Shown here piece after piece: positions 1 through 11,040 of a stretch of 64,000 nucleotides of DNA; the stretch's first letter is position 1, and every line of letters starts with the position of its first letter. The notes beneath the pieces are model-generated. The model did no database searches and was not told the origin of the DNA. It worked only from the letters and a program-made list of their open reading frames with translations. The position numbers were made by a program, and so were the translations under genes. Source of the stretch: Symbiodinium natans (taxonomy: Eukaryota; Sar; Dinophyceae; Suessiales; Symbiodiniaceae); assembly GCA_905221605.1 (NCBI GenBank), contig CAJNDS010002498.1:1-64000 (forward strand), written 5' to 3'.

Positions 1-424
1 TTTCATTTGATGCTGCAATGTTGTGGATATTGTCAGCTTCAATTCTTGGCAGGTACCGCCCCACGTACGTTCTTAGCTCCATTGTTTGATTGGTACGAGG
101 ATCGGTTCAAACAGGCTGTCGAAGTTCTCGTGGGTCAAACACTTTCAGAACAAGCATTGCGTCAAGTTGGCTTCCTTCCTGACCGGGGCAGGTTAGGGTT
201 GGTGGCAGAAAAGATCGCGGTCGGGCAGGAGTTCTGTTCCAGAGCTGATGTCTCTTATATAGTAGCCATTTGTTCTACGCGTTACCTCTGTGAGGCTTTG
301 ATCTCGCATCCAGGCGATCTCGCATCCAGGCGACCAATCTATCTTGGGGTTGCTATACAACGTCTGGAATCGTTGTTCCCCCCCCCCCCCTCCCTCCCTG
401 CCCCCGCCCCCCTTCTTGAACCCT

Positions 425-497
425 ACCAGAAACCCTAAACCCCAAACCGTGAACCCTTAACTAACCCTCAACCCTAAACCCCTAAACCCAACCCTTA
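425..497. repeat. degenerate CCCTAAA block
   Basis: Imperfect C-strand telomere-type heptamers. The preceding 1-420 holds an open frame on the plus strand with a 15-bp tandem duplication (CTCGCATCCAGGCGA) near 303-333 and a 14-bp C run, but I see no splice borders or recognisable domain there. Confidence 0.8.
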
Positions 498-719
498 TTC
501 CTTGGGGTCCAGCGACTTGGGCGCTGCGGAATCACCATGCTCACGCGGATGTCCCGGGCCGGGCCGAGGCGGGCCGCGTAGCGTTAAAATTACGCCCCCC
601 AAATCTGTGCAGTGTTCTTTTTGCCTCGGCCTCCCTCCATTGAAGGATAGGCTCGGCCGTCTCATATCAACCTTGGCGTGGTGGGAAAACCCAAACTTCA
701 TGTTGCTCGCAATAGGAAC

Positions 720-1507
720 CGGGTTTAGGGTTTAGGTTTTACTTCAAGCCTGATAGACTTGTCGACTTAAAGCGAAGACTTTGCTTCAGCGGGCGGGTGC
801 AGGAGGCCAGCGAAAGCTGATGGCTTCCCCCAGACCTCATAACTCTTCACCCTAAGTTGGGGACCCTGCAGCCAAACCCTGAAAGCCTCAAGAAACGACT
901 CTTCGGGAAAGAGCGTGAATAAGCAGTGAAGTCGCACATCCAAACTTTGCAAACCGGAGCCCAAAGTTTCAAAACAATGAAGAGGAGGAGTGTCGTGAGA
1001 TGTTGTAAGCACCCAGCCGTCGTCCAGCTTGTGAGACTGGCCGGTGAAGTGCACGTAAGTGTCACGCCTTGCAGTGGCGACAGAGGGCCGGGCCGCAGGT
1101 CGTATCCCTAGGGTTTAGGGTTTAGGCTTTAGGGTTTAGGGGCTCAGAGCATGCAATTGCTTATTGGAGATCTCTCTCATGGCAGGCCGTGCACATGCAT
1201 CCTCAGCCTTTCTCATGAATGTAAGAAGCGCACCCGTTTGAATCAGGCGCCGGCCTGAACAGGGGACACCAGAACGAGAGTAGAACCATTGTAAATCACC
1301 ATCACCCAATCCTCAACCTACAGACCCTAACCCTAAACCCTGAACCCTAAACCCTAAACCCAAAACCCCCTTCAACAACTGATCTCCTTTCCTCGCATCG
1401 ACGGCTCGGGCAGCACCGCGCAAGGCTGCAGACTGCCTGCAATGCGTGGGACGAATGCTGAGCAAGGTAGTGAGTCTGCAGCCGCGGAAAAAATTGTGTA
1501 CATATTA

Positions 1508-1538
<31 letters not shown>

Positions 1539-4077
1539 TTATTTATTTATTTATACTCATATTGATACTTATATTTATCTTTATTTATATTTATATTTAT
1601 CTTTATAGTTCTATTTATATTTATATTTATCGGGTGAAGATGTATATGTTTTATTTATTTATTCAGTCGATTGCTCCAGTGTCTGGAAATTCTCAAATGG
1701 AACAGGAGTTCAAAAACCTCAAATTTCAACATCCGACATCACAGGGTCCCAAGCTTGAGGCTCAGACGGCTCAGAATTCCGAAACTCCAAAATACCGGAT
1801 TCGTTTTGCAATGAAAAAGCAGAGACTGCATGGTCTCTCGACACAACGAATTTTACTATTTATGTTTAAGTGGTTCTGGGATAAGGCCTCTCATTCATGC
1901 CATCTACACGGGGGCTGGTGGGGGGGGGGGGGGGGGAAGGTGGGGTAGCAGACATATAATATATATATATATATATATGTGTGTACATATGTATATCTAT
2001 ATATATATATGTATATATGAGCATAGGTAGGTATATATGCGCACTCTCTCTCTATATATATATATACATACATATGTTATATCTGTATGCTATAGCTATG
2101 CACACACACGCATATATATATATATATTATTATATTATACTATATAACATTATATTATATTATATATTATATTATATTATATTGTATTGTATTGTATTGT
2201 ATTGTATTATATTATAATATAATATATATATATATATAAGTATATCTATTTGTTTTTTGCTTATTTGTGTATCTATGAAACATGCGTCAGCCACTGTCTG
2301 TCACCAGTAGGACGCACGACTCGCAGTTCGACTGCATGCGAAGGCAAGCACTATAGGGGCCTTAATGATTAGAATACGGCTTTGGAGGGGGGGTGATGGT
2401 GGTACAGTTGTATCGGGGCCATAAGGGAATACTATTAGCAGCTATAGTAAAGTTACATCGGGACCATAAGGGAACACCAGTAGTAATTCTTCCGACCGCT
2501 ACATTACCCTCGAAGCGGCGCCGCACCTTGGGTCTGGGGCCACAGTCGGCCTGGTGCCACAGGGAACGGAACGCCAAAAGCTTGCAGGGCTTAGCTGAGC
2601 TGGGATTCCATGGATTCCGAGACCCCCAAACCCTAAACCTTAAACCCGAAAACCCTAAACCCCAAAACCCTAAACCCTAAAACCATAAGCCTAAAACCCT
2701 CTATCCTAATCGAAAAGCATTTGGCATCTTAGTGCGCGGCATGGGTGCTTCCGGAGGCTCATCCCAGTCTTCTTGAAGAAATGGCCTGGGCCCACAAAAA
2801 TACTTCTCATGCATCGGGTTTCGGGTTTGGGTTTAGGGTTTTAGGGCCACAAAATACTCGAGTAGATGCCTGCACACAACGCGCGCCTGGTGCCAGCAAA
2901 AACAAAAACAGTGGCATGTGTCTTCGTCTTTTTTCTCCTGTCATGTCTAGTCAAGACTTCTCAGGACAAGACGTTAGACGCTGTATCTCGTTGTGAGCGT
3001 TGATGGAGAGGTACGTCCCCAAGGCCTCCAAGCAACCATCACTTAGACTCGCGTGGCAAAGATGCTTGTACCTAAGGCTCGTCCGTACCTAAGTCATAGT
3101 TACACTTTCTGCGAGACCTCAGCAATGTCACCAAAGACTTCACGGGATTGCCGGGTAAACTCGAAATCGTGATGCCGACTCAAAATTCATCAAGCTACGT
3201 CGCTGGGCATTGTTGGCAAAGGCCGTACAGTGGACCCAGAAAAGCCAGAGACCGTTTGCGCGTGGACGGTGGATAAGTGCGGGCCGCATAATTTGCTATG
3301 GTTCAAACAGAGATCACCTGCAAAAGCTGCCTGTAAGGGACCCTACCCTAGGACGTTGGAACAACCCCTATGCGCACAGTGCAGACACAGATGTCTTGCA
3401 AAGATTCGCAACCTGGACCCCAAACCTGAAACCCCCCAAACCCCCCAAACCCCCCAGCCGGCCATGCACATGGGGCCCAGGAGCATCGCAAGGCTTTCAG
3501 CCTTAGGATTGCGAACGGGAATTCCTGCGTTTCACATGGACCGATCAAACTCAAGGGCCTCTTTTTGGGGCACTACACTCGCTAACTCGCGCTAACACGT
3601 GTAGAACATGCGAGCTCACACCCCCCCCAGCCCCCCACCCCCCCTACCCAGACCTTCCACCCCCTCTCCTCTCCGCACGCCCCGCTCCCCCTCTACCCCC
3701 TCCCCTCTACCCCCTACCCCCGACACCCTACCTGCTAGACCTTCTCTATCCCCCACCCCCCTACCCCTAACCAGACCTTCCACCCCCCTACTCCCCCTGT
3801 AGCCCTACCCTCTACCGCCTACTCCGCCCCTGACCAACCTCTTGTGTTCAAGTAATCCAATTCAATGCACGCCCGCCCTCCCCGCTCCCCCCGCTCTCAC
3901 CGCTCTTTTATCTAGGCCCAGAAGTTGGATCACCGCCCATGTGAAGTGTCAAAGCGATGCCGAGCCCCTTTTTCCTCCAGCATCAGGCTCCGCGGTCTCC
4001 GTCTTCCACCTGATGATCTGAGACTCGGATGGCCCTTAGAAGCCTCTGAAAAAAAACACTCCTGAACATGATCCTCT
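720..4077. other. no convincing gene; low-complexity mosaic
   Basis: Holds AT microsatellites (about 1504-1640 and 1960-2245), a G run of about 16 at 1920-1936, C-rich simple sequence at 3615-3840, scattered heptamer blocks (1108-1140, 1323-1372, 2625-2690) and a MITE-like segment near 2398-2505. Open frames here look like by-products of low complexity. A weak minus-strand frame at 767-1054 is open but lacks splice support. Confidence 0.6.
2398..2505. mobile_element. MITE-like element, family sharing GGGACCATAAGGGA / TTCCGACC
   Basis: Contains two internal copies of a CGGGACCATAAGGGAA-like motif followed by CTTCCGACC. The same core occurs at 46915-46985 and, inverted, at 14270-14350, so this is a dispersed short non-coding family. 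Confidence 0.5.
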
Positions 4078-4150
4078 TGGTTTAGGGTTTAGGGTTTAGG
4101 GTTTAGGGTTTAGTGTTTGGGGTTTAGGGTTGAGGGTTTAGGGTTTAGGG
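4078..4150 (+). repeat. TTTAGGG array
   Basis: About ten G-strand telomere heptamers in tandem, with a few variants (TTTAGTG, TTTGGGG, TTGAGGG). Confidence 0.9.
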
Positions 4151-4205
4151 AAAATATCAAATGCCCCAAAGGGCCTACCGAGGAGGGCTTCCTTCCGAAG
4201 CCCAG

Positions 4206-4301
4206 CGGAGATCGCAGGGTTTAAATTACTTTGGGCCGTCCGGAGGGCGATGCTTCGGCGAAAACTCATCCGAGAGATGCCGCGACGTCTGCGACGCGAG
4301 G
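4206..4301 (+). CDS. weak exon candidate on the plus strand
   Basis: Open on the plus strand between GATCGCAG (4206-4217) and a GTATGA donor-like site at about 4301. The reading is cysteine rich (CRDVCDAR near the end). The strand is opposite to most neighbours, so this is only a possibility. Confidence 0.2.
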
Positions 4302-5507
4302 TATGACCTAGCAGCTGCAATACAGAATGCTGGAGTGTGTATATACATGTAGATATATACAGACATGTATACAGAGTTTAGGGTGGTTTGCGCGCAACTT
4401 CCGCAGCTTCAAAGTGACCAACTGCACGGCTCCATGGCTGTCACTCTAACTTTGGTAAGGAAACTCACTGACGCAAGCCACGGGCCTTTCCCAGTCAAAG
4501 TTATGTCCTTGGGAGGCAAAGTCTTGTTTGGTAGCGCATGCCACGCAAGCTGAACAAAACACCAAGGGCGTCTCTGCGTCACAGCATGTCCGGATTGCCG
4601 ATGGATACAGTTCAACATCAGCACAATTATGATGGCCAAGCTACCTTCTGCAAGTCGCTGGCCTGGTGCAGGGCAGGAGAAGGACAGGGAGACATCCAAA
4701 AAAGAGCGAGAGAGGGCGAGGAAGAGTGCTGTCCAACTTGCTTGCAAGCATTCCGGCTGGGAACCCGAGACCCCCTGAGAGCCAGCAAAGGCGGCATGCC
4801 AATCACTAGACAGAACTTGGTCCCGAAACCCTAAACCCTAAACCCTAAACTTTAAACCCTAAACCCTAAACCCCCGCCTGGAACGAACGTGCCTACTGGT
4901 CTCATGTCCCCGGGGTTCAGCATGCTGTGCAAATCGACCCCCGCACCGAAGACTGTGACAACATCCTTCGCGGCCTCGTCCGGGAATATATACACACACA
5001 TATGCATATATACTATACTACATACACTGCATGTATATATATATATACATATACATATACTACGTATACTCTATATATATACTACATGTATAGAGAGAGA
5101 GTATGTATATGTACAGTATATATAGAGTTGGGTCACAGTTTGGTCCATTCATCAAAATGCAACCTATGCCCTGCGCTCTCCAAAGCTACACCCTTCAACC
5201 CGTGTAAGGGCTTATAGGGAGTAGGGACATGTAATCCCCTCCTCATAATCCTCCTCCCCCGCCCACCCCGCCCCAGAAAAAACATCACAATATATACGCA
5301 CACATAATATGGACATTCAGCCATCACGCACTACAAGAGTAACCCAACATCCCAGAACAACCCTAAACCCTGAACCCTGACCCTGAACCCTAAACCCTCA
5401 ACTCACCCCTGCTGGCTTCGGGATCCTTTGGCGGGAATGCAAGGAGCAAGTTCTCGGGCGGCCCGCTTGCCGCTTTCCTCGCAAGTGTTGGTGTTGGAGC
5501 CAAAACC

Positions 5508-5595
5508 CTTAGCCCTAAACCCTAAACCCGACAGTTTAGGGTTTAGGGTTTAGGGTTGAGGGTTTAGGGTTTAGGGTCTAGGGTCTAGGGCCTAG
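5508..5595. repeat. head-to-head telomere heptamers
   Basis: CCCTAAACCCTAAACCC at 5513-5529 turns into TTTAGGG repeats after only a few bases (CGACAG). The block is a fold-back telomeric palindrome. Confidence 0.85.
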
Positions 5596-5613
5596 CCGAG
5601 GATGTAAAGCTTA

Positions 5614-5738
5614 GCATGCCCAGATGGGGCTGCAGGCAGGCGGCATCATCTCGCGCAGCGGCTTGCAGAGCTCAATCTCTTTGATGAAGCGCACGGTTAC
5701 TCTCACGTCGCGGTTCAGACCGGGGAAGGCTTGGCAGC
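5614..5738 (-). CDS. exon candidate, protein unknown
   Basis: On the minus strand a CACTTAG acceptor at 5739-5740 opens a frame containing RDVRVTVRFIKEIELCKPL and ends at a TAA (5611-5613). A GC donor just before the stop would keep it open. Family not recognised. Confidence 0.5.
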
Positions 5739-5760
5739 CTAAGTGTCCCGCACCCCATGG

Positions 5761-5881
5761 GTTTAGGGTTTAGGGTTTAGGGTTTGGGGTTTGGGGTTTG
5801 GGGTTTGGGGTTTGGGGTTTGGGGTTTGGGGTTTGGGGTTTGGGGTTGGGGGTTTGGGGTTTGGGGTTTGGGGTTTGGGGT
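5761..5881 (+). repeat. TTTGGGG variant heptamer array
   Basis: Begins with three TTTAGGG units and then about 14 units of the homogenised variant TTTGGGG. The switch suggests local amplification of one mutant unit. Confidence 0.9.
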
Positions 5882-6083
5882 TGCTCGCAAACTCCTCCTT
5901 CCCAAGGCATAGCTGCAGTACTGCCCGCCCTACTCTGGACCCGAGAAACTCATCATCCGCCTATGAAAGCCTTAATGGGGTTTAGGGTTCAGGGTTTAGG
6001 GTTTCGGGTTTGGGACCCAGCAGCCGTTTCCGTTGAGGATGTCCAGGAGCTGGGGCGCGTGCTCCTCAGATGATTCAGGAGAG

Positions 6084-6156
6084 CCCTAAACCCTGAAGCC
6101 TAAACCCTAAACCCTAAACCCTAAACCCTAAACCCTAAACCCTAAACCCTAAACCC
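6084..6156 (-). repeat. CCCTAAA array
   Basis: About nine near-perfect C-strand heptamers, ending directly before the donor side of the 6180-6256 exon candidate. Confidence 0.9.
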
Positions 6157-6179
6157 AGGGTGGGGGATTTTGGCGTCAC

Positions 6180-6256
6180 CTCTCTTCAGGGCAGTGCAAG
6201 GGCCTGGGGTGTGCGTAGCATCTGCTGCAGTACTTTCCGGGAGGCTGCGCGCCATC
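6180..6256 (-). CDS. short exon candidate
   Basis: Bounded on the minus strand by TCTTCAG (acceptor, 6257-6258) and GAGAG|GTGACG (donor at 6178-6179). The open frame includes MARSLPESTAADATHTPG. No family recognised. A MITE begins immediately upstream. Confidence 0.5.
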
Positions 6257-6265
6257 CTGAAGACC

Positions 6266-6425
6266 AAGCTTTGGGATGTTCCCCCTTAGGGTTTAAGGTT
6301 TGGGGTTTGGGGTTTAGGGTTTAGGGTTTAGGGACCCCCTTAGGGTTTGGGGTTTAGTTGAAGGTTTAGGGTTTAGGGGGGGTACTATAATCCCTATCAA
6401 GGACTGTTAGTACAAGGTGGAACGT
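6266..6425. mobile_element. MITE (TTGGGATGTTCCCCCTT family) with nested heptamer array
   Basis: Left end TTTGGGATGTTCCCCCTT and right end AAGGTGGAACGTCC are imperfect inverted repeats. A 10-bp direct repeat CCTGAAGACC flanks it (6256-6265 and 6426-6435). The interior (6288-6378) is mostly TTTAGGG/TTTGGGG heptamers. A relative without heptamers lies at 63825-63935. Confidence 0.6.
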
Positions 6426-6631
6426 CCTGAAGACCGAGGTTGTAGCAGGTTTAGAAGTGCATATAGAAGCTGGCTGGATATGTAGGTTCCTACCTGGGCC
6501 CTAATTTTGCGCGCGCTTTTTCAAAGGCTTGTCTATCCTCCCCTGAGAGCCTTAAGAAAAACACTAACTTTTCAAGTATTCCCTTGGGTTTTACATAACT
6601 AAGCCCAGAATAAGAAGTCCTAAGGGGGGCT

Positions 6632-6755
6632 ACAGTTATGCAGCCGAGGCTCCTCCAGCGAGATGCCCCAAAGCCGTTCCAGCCCTGTAAGCGCAGCCGT
6701 CTTCATCGCAGGTGACATTGTGCTGCGCACTTCGTAGAGGCTTCCGTAGAGGATC
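6632..6755 (-). CDS. exon candidate
   Basis: Continuous minus-strand frame containing LYEVRSTMSPAMKTAALTG and then LERLWGISLEEPRLHN. It lies between heptamer-like TTTATAGGG repeats and unique sequence. Borders not fixed. Product unknown. Confidence 0.5.
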
Positions 6756-6936
6756 CTTAGGGTTGCCGCCAAGGGGTTGTGGGGTTGGGGTTTGTAGGGT
6801 TTATGGTTTTTTTTGGGTTGGGGTTTATAGGGTTTTGAGGGCTTACAGGGTTTATAGGGTTTACAGGGTTTATGGGGTTTGTAGGGTTTAAAGGGTTAAG
6901 ACAAGAAGACGGAAGAAGAAAGTGAGCTCAAGACAC

Positions 6937-7006
6937 CGGGCTGCTCGAAGTCGTAGTGAACAAAGGGCGGCACCACCACCTCCTGCCGGGTCTGAGCAAC
7001 AGTGTC
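6937..7006 (-). CDS. short exon candidate
   Basis: Minus-strand reading TVAQTRQEVVVPPFVHYDF followed by EQP and a CCCG|GTGTCTTG donor at 6935-6936. Hydrophilic-hydrophobic alternation looks protein-like. Family unknown. Confidence 0.5.
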
Positions 7007-7608
7007 ATTTTGTCTTGGCCTCGCTTTTTTTTAACAGAAAGATACCTAAAGTTGGTCATTGCAGGATTGAATGACCTATACGACTCCGATGACTACGGAG
7101 CATATATAAGAGGGCTTGAACTTTAATGACTCGAGAATCATGCGCAAGTGGGGCTTGACGGCAGCTTCTGTTGGTTTTCTCTGGTGCCACTTTGCAGGGC
7201 AAGGCGGCCGGCCTTCTCAACGTCGGCAGCCATTCCCGAATTGAAGAATTGAACTGGAAATGCCCAGGAGCTGCTAGCAGCGTTGAAGCGCGCCACATAA
7301 ATCAAGATGTGAGACCTCAGCAGGACATTGAAGCCGACAGGTCTAGCAATCGGGCACCGTCTCAAAGCAAGCCGGTCAGGAGCCAGGATACTCTTGCCAA
7401 GCCAAGGCAGCAACACGTTCGTTGCCAGTTGCCTCCACGGCATAGAAATCCAGCACCCACAGTACCTTGCGCAACTTGGCCCCTGCAAGGGGAGCTCAAC
7501 CCTAAACCCTAAATCCTAAACCCTAAACCCTGAACCCTGAATCAACCCTAAAGCGGCTACTCCGCGCGGCACCAGTCGTCCTCGCATGACAATGCTGTCA
7601 AGCGACAC

Positions 7609-7764
7609 CCTCCATACTGCGGGAGAACGAATTAAAGGACCACGTGTACGCTGCATCGTGCTCATCGATCCGTTTTGGAACCCAGATTCCACGGAAGATG
7701 AGCGGACAGTTGTCAGCAACTTCCTGCAAAGTAGCGAAGTCCGGGATGCCCACGAATGGCAACC
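7609..7764 (-). CDS. exon candidate (52 codons)
   Basis: Acceptor is the telomere heptamer itself (TTTAG at 7765-7769) and the donor is GGAGG|GTGTCG (7607-7608). The frame contains GIPDFATLQEVADNCPLIF, then RGIWVPKRIDEHDAAYTW. One of the most protein-like blocks in the window, but I do not recognise the family. Confidence 0.6.
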
Positions 7765-7858
7765 CTAAACCCTAAACCCTAAACCCTAAACCCTAAACCC
7801 TAAACCCTAAACCCTAAACCCTGAACCCTGAACCCTAAACCCTAAACCCCAAACCCTA
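7763..7858 (-). repeat. CCCTAAA array
   Basis: About 13 C-strand heptamers with a few CCCTGAA variants, abutting the 5' side of the 7609-7764 exon candidate. Confidence 0.9.
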
Positions 7859-7860
7859 AC

Positions 7861-7967
7861 AGCATCGGATCCAATTCGGCAAGTCCCGCCTTGACTTCAA
7901 ACTGATCCTCGTCAGTGCGCCGGGCCGTGGCTGAAAGCGCATCAAGACTTTGAGCTCCTGCACGCGG
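7861..7967 (-). CDS. exon candidate
   Basis: Minus-strand frame contains AGAQSLDALSATARR then TDEDQFEVKAGLAELDPML. It lies between heptamer blocks on both sides. Borders approximate. Confidence 0.55.
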
Positions 7968-8152
7968 GTTTAGGGTTTAGGGTTTAGGGTTTCGGGTTTC
8001 GGGTTTAGGGTTCAGGGATGTTCAGGGTTTAGGAGTTCCCTCAGCAGCAGCATTTCCCACGTTCCCACGCCAAGAACTAGTAACCAGCCAGGTATCGCGA
8101 GGTCTAGTCAGCATCCCGAACCGCCCTCAACCCTCTAACACCCTAAGCCCTA

Positions 8153-8236
8153 AAACCCCAACACCCTAAACCCTAAACCCTAAACCCTAAACCCTAAACC
8201 CTAAACCCTAAACCCTAAACCCTAAACCCTAAACCC
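8153..8236 (-). repeat. CCCTAAA array
   Basis: About 11 almost perfect heptamers. Confidence 0.9.
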
Positions 8237-8337
8237 ACCCTAGGACAGGTCCTTTCCCTGCTTGCTTTCCCGTGAGCCGCGCCCCGTGTAGTGCTTGGAG
8301 CGCTGCCAAGAGACCGTAGACCAGGACCTATCTGCTT

Positions 8338-8416
8338 CATAGTTGGGATAGTAATAAAAATTTAAAATTTTATTCTTTTTGAGTTTAAGTACCCTTAAAA
8401 ATGTAAAATGTTATCC
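8338..8416. mobile_element. small inverted-repeat element
   Basis: CATAGTTGGGATAGTA at the left and TATCCCACTATG at the right are inverted repeats around an AT-rich core (AAAATTTAAAATTTT). MITE-like. Confidence 0.5.
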
Positions 8417-8431
8417 CACTATGACAAAGCT

Positions 8432-8580
8432 ATACTGAACTCGGCACCCTAGCAAAAACCACAAAATTATAGCTGTTCCTTGGGGAGTATCGTAACCGAA
8501 AGTTGAAAAATCATAATTTTGGCTGTTCCTTAGGGAGTATAGCAACCAAAAGTTTGGAATTATTTCCAAGTACCCCTAAG
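8432..8580. mobile_element. AT-rich MITE-like element, family also at 54471-54620
   Basis: Starts ACTGAACTCGGCACCCTAGC, contains two copies of a CTGTTCCTTRGGGAGTAT motif, and ends near TTATTTCCAAGTACC. The same start (ACTGAACTTGGAACCCTAGC) and end (TATTTCCAAGTA) occur at 54477-54608. Confidence 0.5.
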
Positions 8581-8589
8581 GGACCGAGT

Positions 8590-8699
8590 ATGGCGAGCCG
8601 TCTGCATCCAGCACCTTCCGGACAGTAGATACCTGGAGCATTCTCTCGGGGGCAGGGACAGGGGCCATTATGCCAGAGCTGCTAGACATGACACACCCT
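8590..8699 (-). CDS. exon candidate
   Basis: Open minus-strand frame with GIMAPVPAPERMLQVSTV followed by RKVLDADGSPYS. Borders approximate. No family recognised. Confidence 0.5.
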
Positions 8700-8741
8700 C
8701 TAAACCCTATAAACCCTAACCCAAACCCTAAACCCTATTTT

Positions 8742-8884
8742 TGCCTCAGCCAAGTGGCAGACACTTCGCCAACCCCGGGGTCCGCCAGAGATCGCATTCG
8801 CCGAATCAGCTCGTAGAGATGAGGGCTGTCGGCCAGGTACAAACGCAGCGGCAGCCCCACAAACAGCAGTCCTTTTCGGGTGTA
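8742..8884 (-). CDS. exon candidate with hydrophobic stretch
   Basis: Frame contains LLFVGLPLRLYLADSPHLY and then ELIRRMRSLADPGVGEVSA. A short hydrophobic run is followed by a basic amphipathic helix. Membrane association is possible, function unknown. Confidence 0.55.
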
Positions 8885-8995
8885 GGGTTTAGAGTTTAGG
8901 GCTTAGGGTGTAGGATGTAGGGTGTAGGGTGTAGGGTTTAGGGTTTAGGGTCTAGGGTGTAGGGTTATGGCTAAGTACTATAGGTGCAAGGACAC

Positions 8996-9127
8996 CTCCC
9001 CGGAATGTTGGGTAACAGATGCTCCGAGATTCCACGCTTCATGTGCATGAACCCGTCAAAGGGCGGGCTTTCCGTGGCCCCCAACTTCCGGGCCATGGCT
9101 GCTGTGCTCTCGTGGAAAGCACCCGGC
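8996..9127 (-). CDS. exon candidate (132 bp)
   Basis: Clear TTTTTGCAG acceptor (9128-9136) and GGGGAG|GTGTCC donor (8994-8995). The frame reads MARKLGATESPPFDGFMHM and on through RGISEHLLPNIPG. Unknown family. Confidence 0.6.
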
Positions 9128-9215
9128 CTGCAAAAAGTGGCCGTCAACAAGCGCTAAAGCCATCCGGGGGTTTACGATGCTAAGGGGTGCCTTATTGGGT
9201 TCCTGATTACAAGGG

Positions 9216-9335
9216 ATTATATATATATATATATATGTGTATATATATATGTATATATATGTATATATATATGTATATATATATATATATATGTATAATC
9301 CTTCTATTTGGGAGAGGGGGGGGGGGGGGGGGGGG
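9216..9335. repeat. (TA)n microsatellite followed by a G run
   Basis: About 80 bp of TATA/TGTA repeat, then a G run of about 22 at 9314-9335. The same pairing of TA repeat and homopolymeric G/C recurs elsewhere in the window. Confidence 0.85.
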
Positions 9336-9576
9336 CTGTTTTAGGGGTTCCCTATTTTCGTAAACCCCCCATTGGCAAGGCACCTCAGAGTCCAGTCGTA
9401 GGCAAGTTCCTCGAGCACCGGGGAGCATTGTCCTACTAACTCACTGTTGGTTAGTAGGGTTTGTGGGGGAATGAGGTACCCTATATAGTCCCTTAAAGCG
9501 TATATATAGGGCCCGAAGGCTCCTTCCCCTTACATTCACAGAATCTCGTTGCCCTATAAACGAGAGAGACACAAAA

Positions 9577-9774
9577 GCCCGCGTCTTCTTGCTTCCGGTG
9601 CTGAGTTTCCAGGTGCTTTGTGGCGACCACCACCTTCATCTCCAAGCGCAAGATCAGCTTCCGGAATTTATCGGCTCTGGAGTGGCTGGATGTCCACTGG
9701 ATGAAGTGGTCGCGCAGCATGGGTCCTCTCGGCAGGCATCGTTCTTGCACTTCGTCCAAGTTCAGACCGAGCAT
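9577..9774 (-). CDS. long exon candidate
   Basis: Minus-strand frame opening after TTAG (9775-9778). It contains LNLDEVQERCLPRGPMLRD and RADKFRKLILRLEMKVVVA, then ATKHLETQHRKQEDAG. Charged and helical. No stop over about 66 codons. Family not recognised. Confidence 0.6.
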
Positions 9775-9879
9775 CTAACACTATCATAATCTAAGAAGAT
9801 AAGAACTTAAAGCTTGATCATATGATCATATGCCAGTTGTGCCAGAATGAAATACTACAATCATATTATCATATACTCG

Positions 9880-10020
9880 TATAATCATACTGAAAGCAAC
9901 AGGTGCGCACTCCAACACCACAGCTGCCTGCAAATTCGTCCAGGCCATATCGGCGTCCGGTGTGGTCCCGGGGCGTGTTTTCAACCAAGCGCTGCCTCGG
10001 TACTCCCAAAGCTCCAAACA
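9880..10020 (-). CDS. weak exon candidate
   Basis: A minus-strand frame with LELWEYRGSAWLKTRPG and DADMAWTNLQ looks protein-like, but two other frames are open in the same place. Borders not determined. Confidence 0.35.
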
Positions 10021-10083
10021 ACGCGCCAAACAACGCGCAGTCACAAGATATCACAAGCAGCAGACAACCGGTTCGACTTCCCC

Positions 10084-10149
10084 CTAAACCCTAAACCCTA
10101 AACCCTAAACCCTAAACCCTAAACCCTAAACCCTAAACCCTAAACCCTG
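10084..10149 (-). repeat. CCCTAAA array
   Basis: About nine perfect C-strand heptamers. Confidence 0.9.
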
Positions 10150-10189
10150 GTTCAGAATGTTCAAACTTCGAGTTGAGCTCAAAGCTCAG

Positions 10190-10300
10190 CCCCGCGCATC
10201 CCTTCCATCCAGCCCTTTCCACAGATGAACTCGAAGTTCAGCATCTCCTTGGCTTTGGCTTTCAAGAGACTCTGAGGCTTCCGAGGGGCTTCGGGCCTTT
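10190..10300 (-). CDS. exon candidate, Ser/Glu/Lys rich
   Basis: After a TGGCTTGCAG acceptor the minus-strand frame reads KPKARSPSEASESLESQSQ, then GDAELRVHLWKGLDG. Possible disordered linker. Confidence 0.5.
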
Positions 10301-10386
10301 GGCTTCTGCAAGCCACTGCAAGCCCTAAACCCTGAACCCTAAACCCTAAACCCGAAACCCGAAACCCTAAACCCGAAACCCTAAAC

Positions 10387-10462
10387 CCTCAGCAGAAGCA
10401 AAGTCTCATGCAGCATGCTCGCCACGGCGGCCCCCGTCAGCGCCCAGCGCTGTCGCCTACAT
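10387..10462 (-). CDS. short exon candidate ending in a telomeric donor
   Basis: Frame RWALTGAAVASMLHETLLL ends at CTGAGG|GTTTAGGG, so the telomere heptamer provides the 5' splice site. Upstream GATGTAG could be the acceptor. Confidence 0.5.
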
Positions 10463-10634
10463 CAAAGGCGGCCACAGAGCCGAACCATCCATCAGAAGCA
10501 ATACAAAACATAAAATATGCACGCAATTCAATCATAATCTCATATAAGCATATGAAAATACAATAACATGATGCAACCATAATCTCATATAATCATAGGG
10601 AAAAATAATGAACCCAGGGAAAACATCGCCACCT

Positions 10635-10725
10635 AGGTGTCGCCGGCCTTTCGTCGTGGGAGGTCCGCGGTGGCGGGGTGGGCGCGCTCGCTGCGCTCGC
10701 ACTCGTCGCAGCTGCTTTAGGGACT
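10635..10725 (-). CDS. basic exon candidate
   Basis: Minus-strand frame SLKQLRRVRAQRARPP and then HRGPPTTKGRRHLGG is Arg-rich. It abuts a TTTAGGG/TTTGGGG block at 10738-10840. Confidence 0.35.
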
Positions 10726-11040
10726 CCTTCACTCCAGTTTGGGGTTTAGGGGTTAGGGTTTAGGGCTTAGGGCTTTGGGTTTAGGGTTTAGGGTTTGGGG
10801 TTTGGGGTTTGGTGTTTGGGGTTTAGGGCGTAGGGTTGAGGGTGCCTTGAGCGCAACATCCATGGGGTAGTTATGCCGGAAAATTTGCAAAGCTCGATGG
10901 TGTTTACTGAGATGGATCCAATGAAGGGATTGCTTCGACCTCCAGCAAACACAATCTCCATCCCTAATTCTCCTTGCTCTTCACAGCTATCGTCTCATTG
11001 TCAGATGCCCGTGGTGCATGACAGACTGACAGCCAACACT

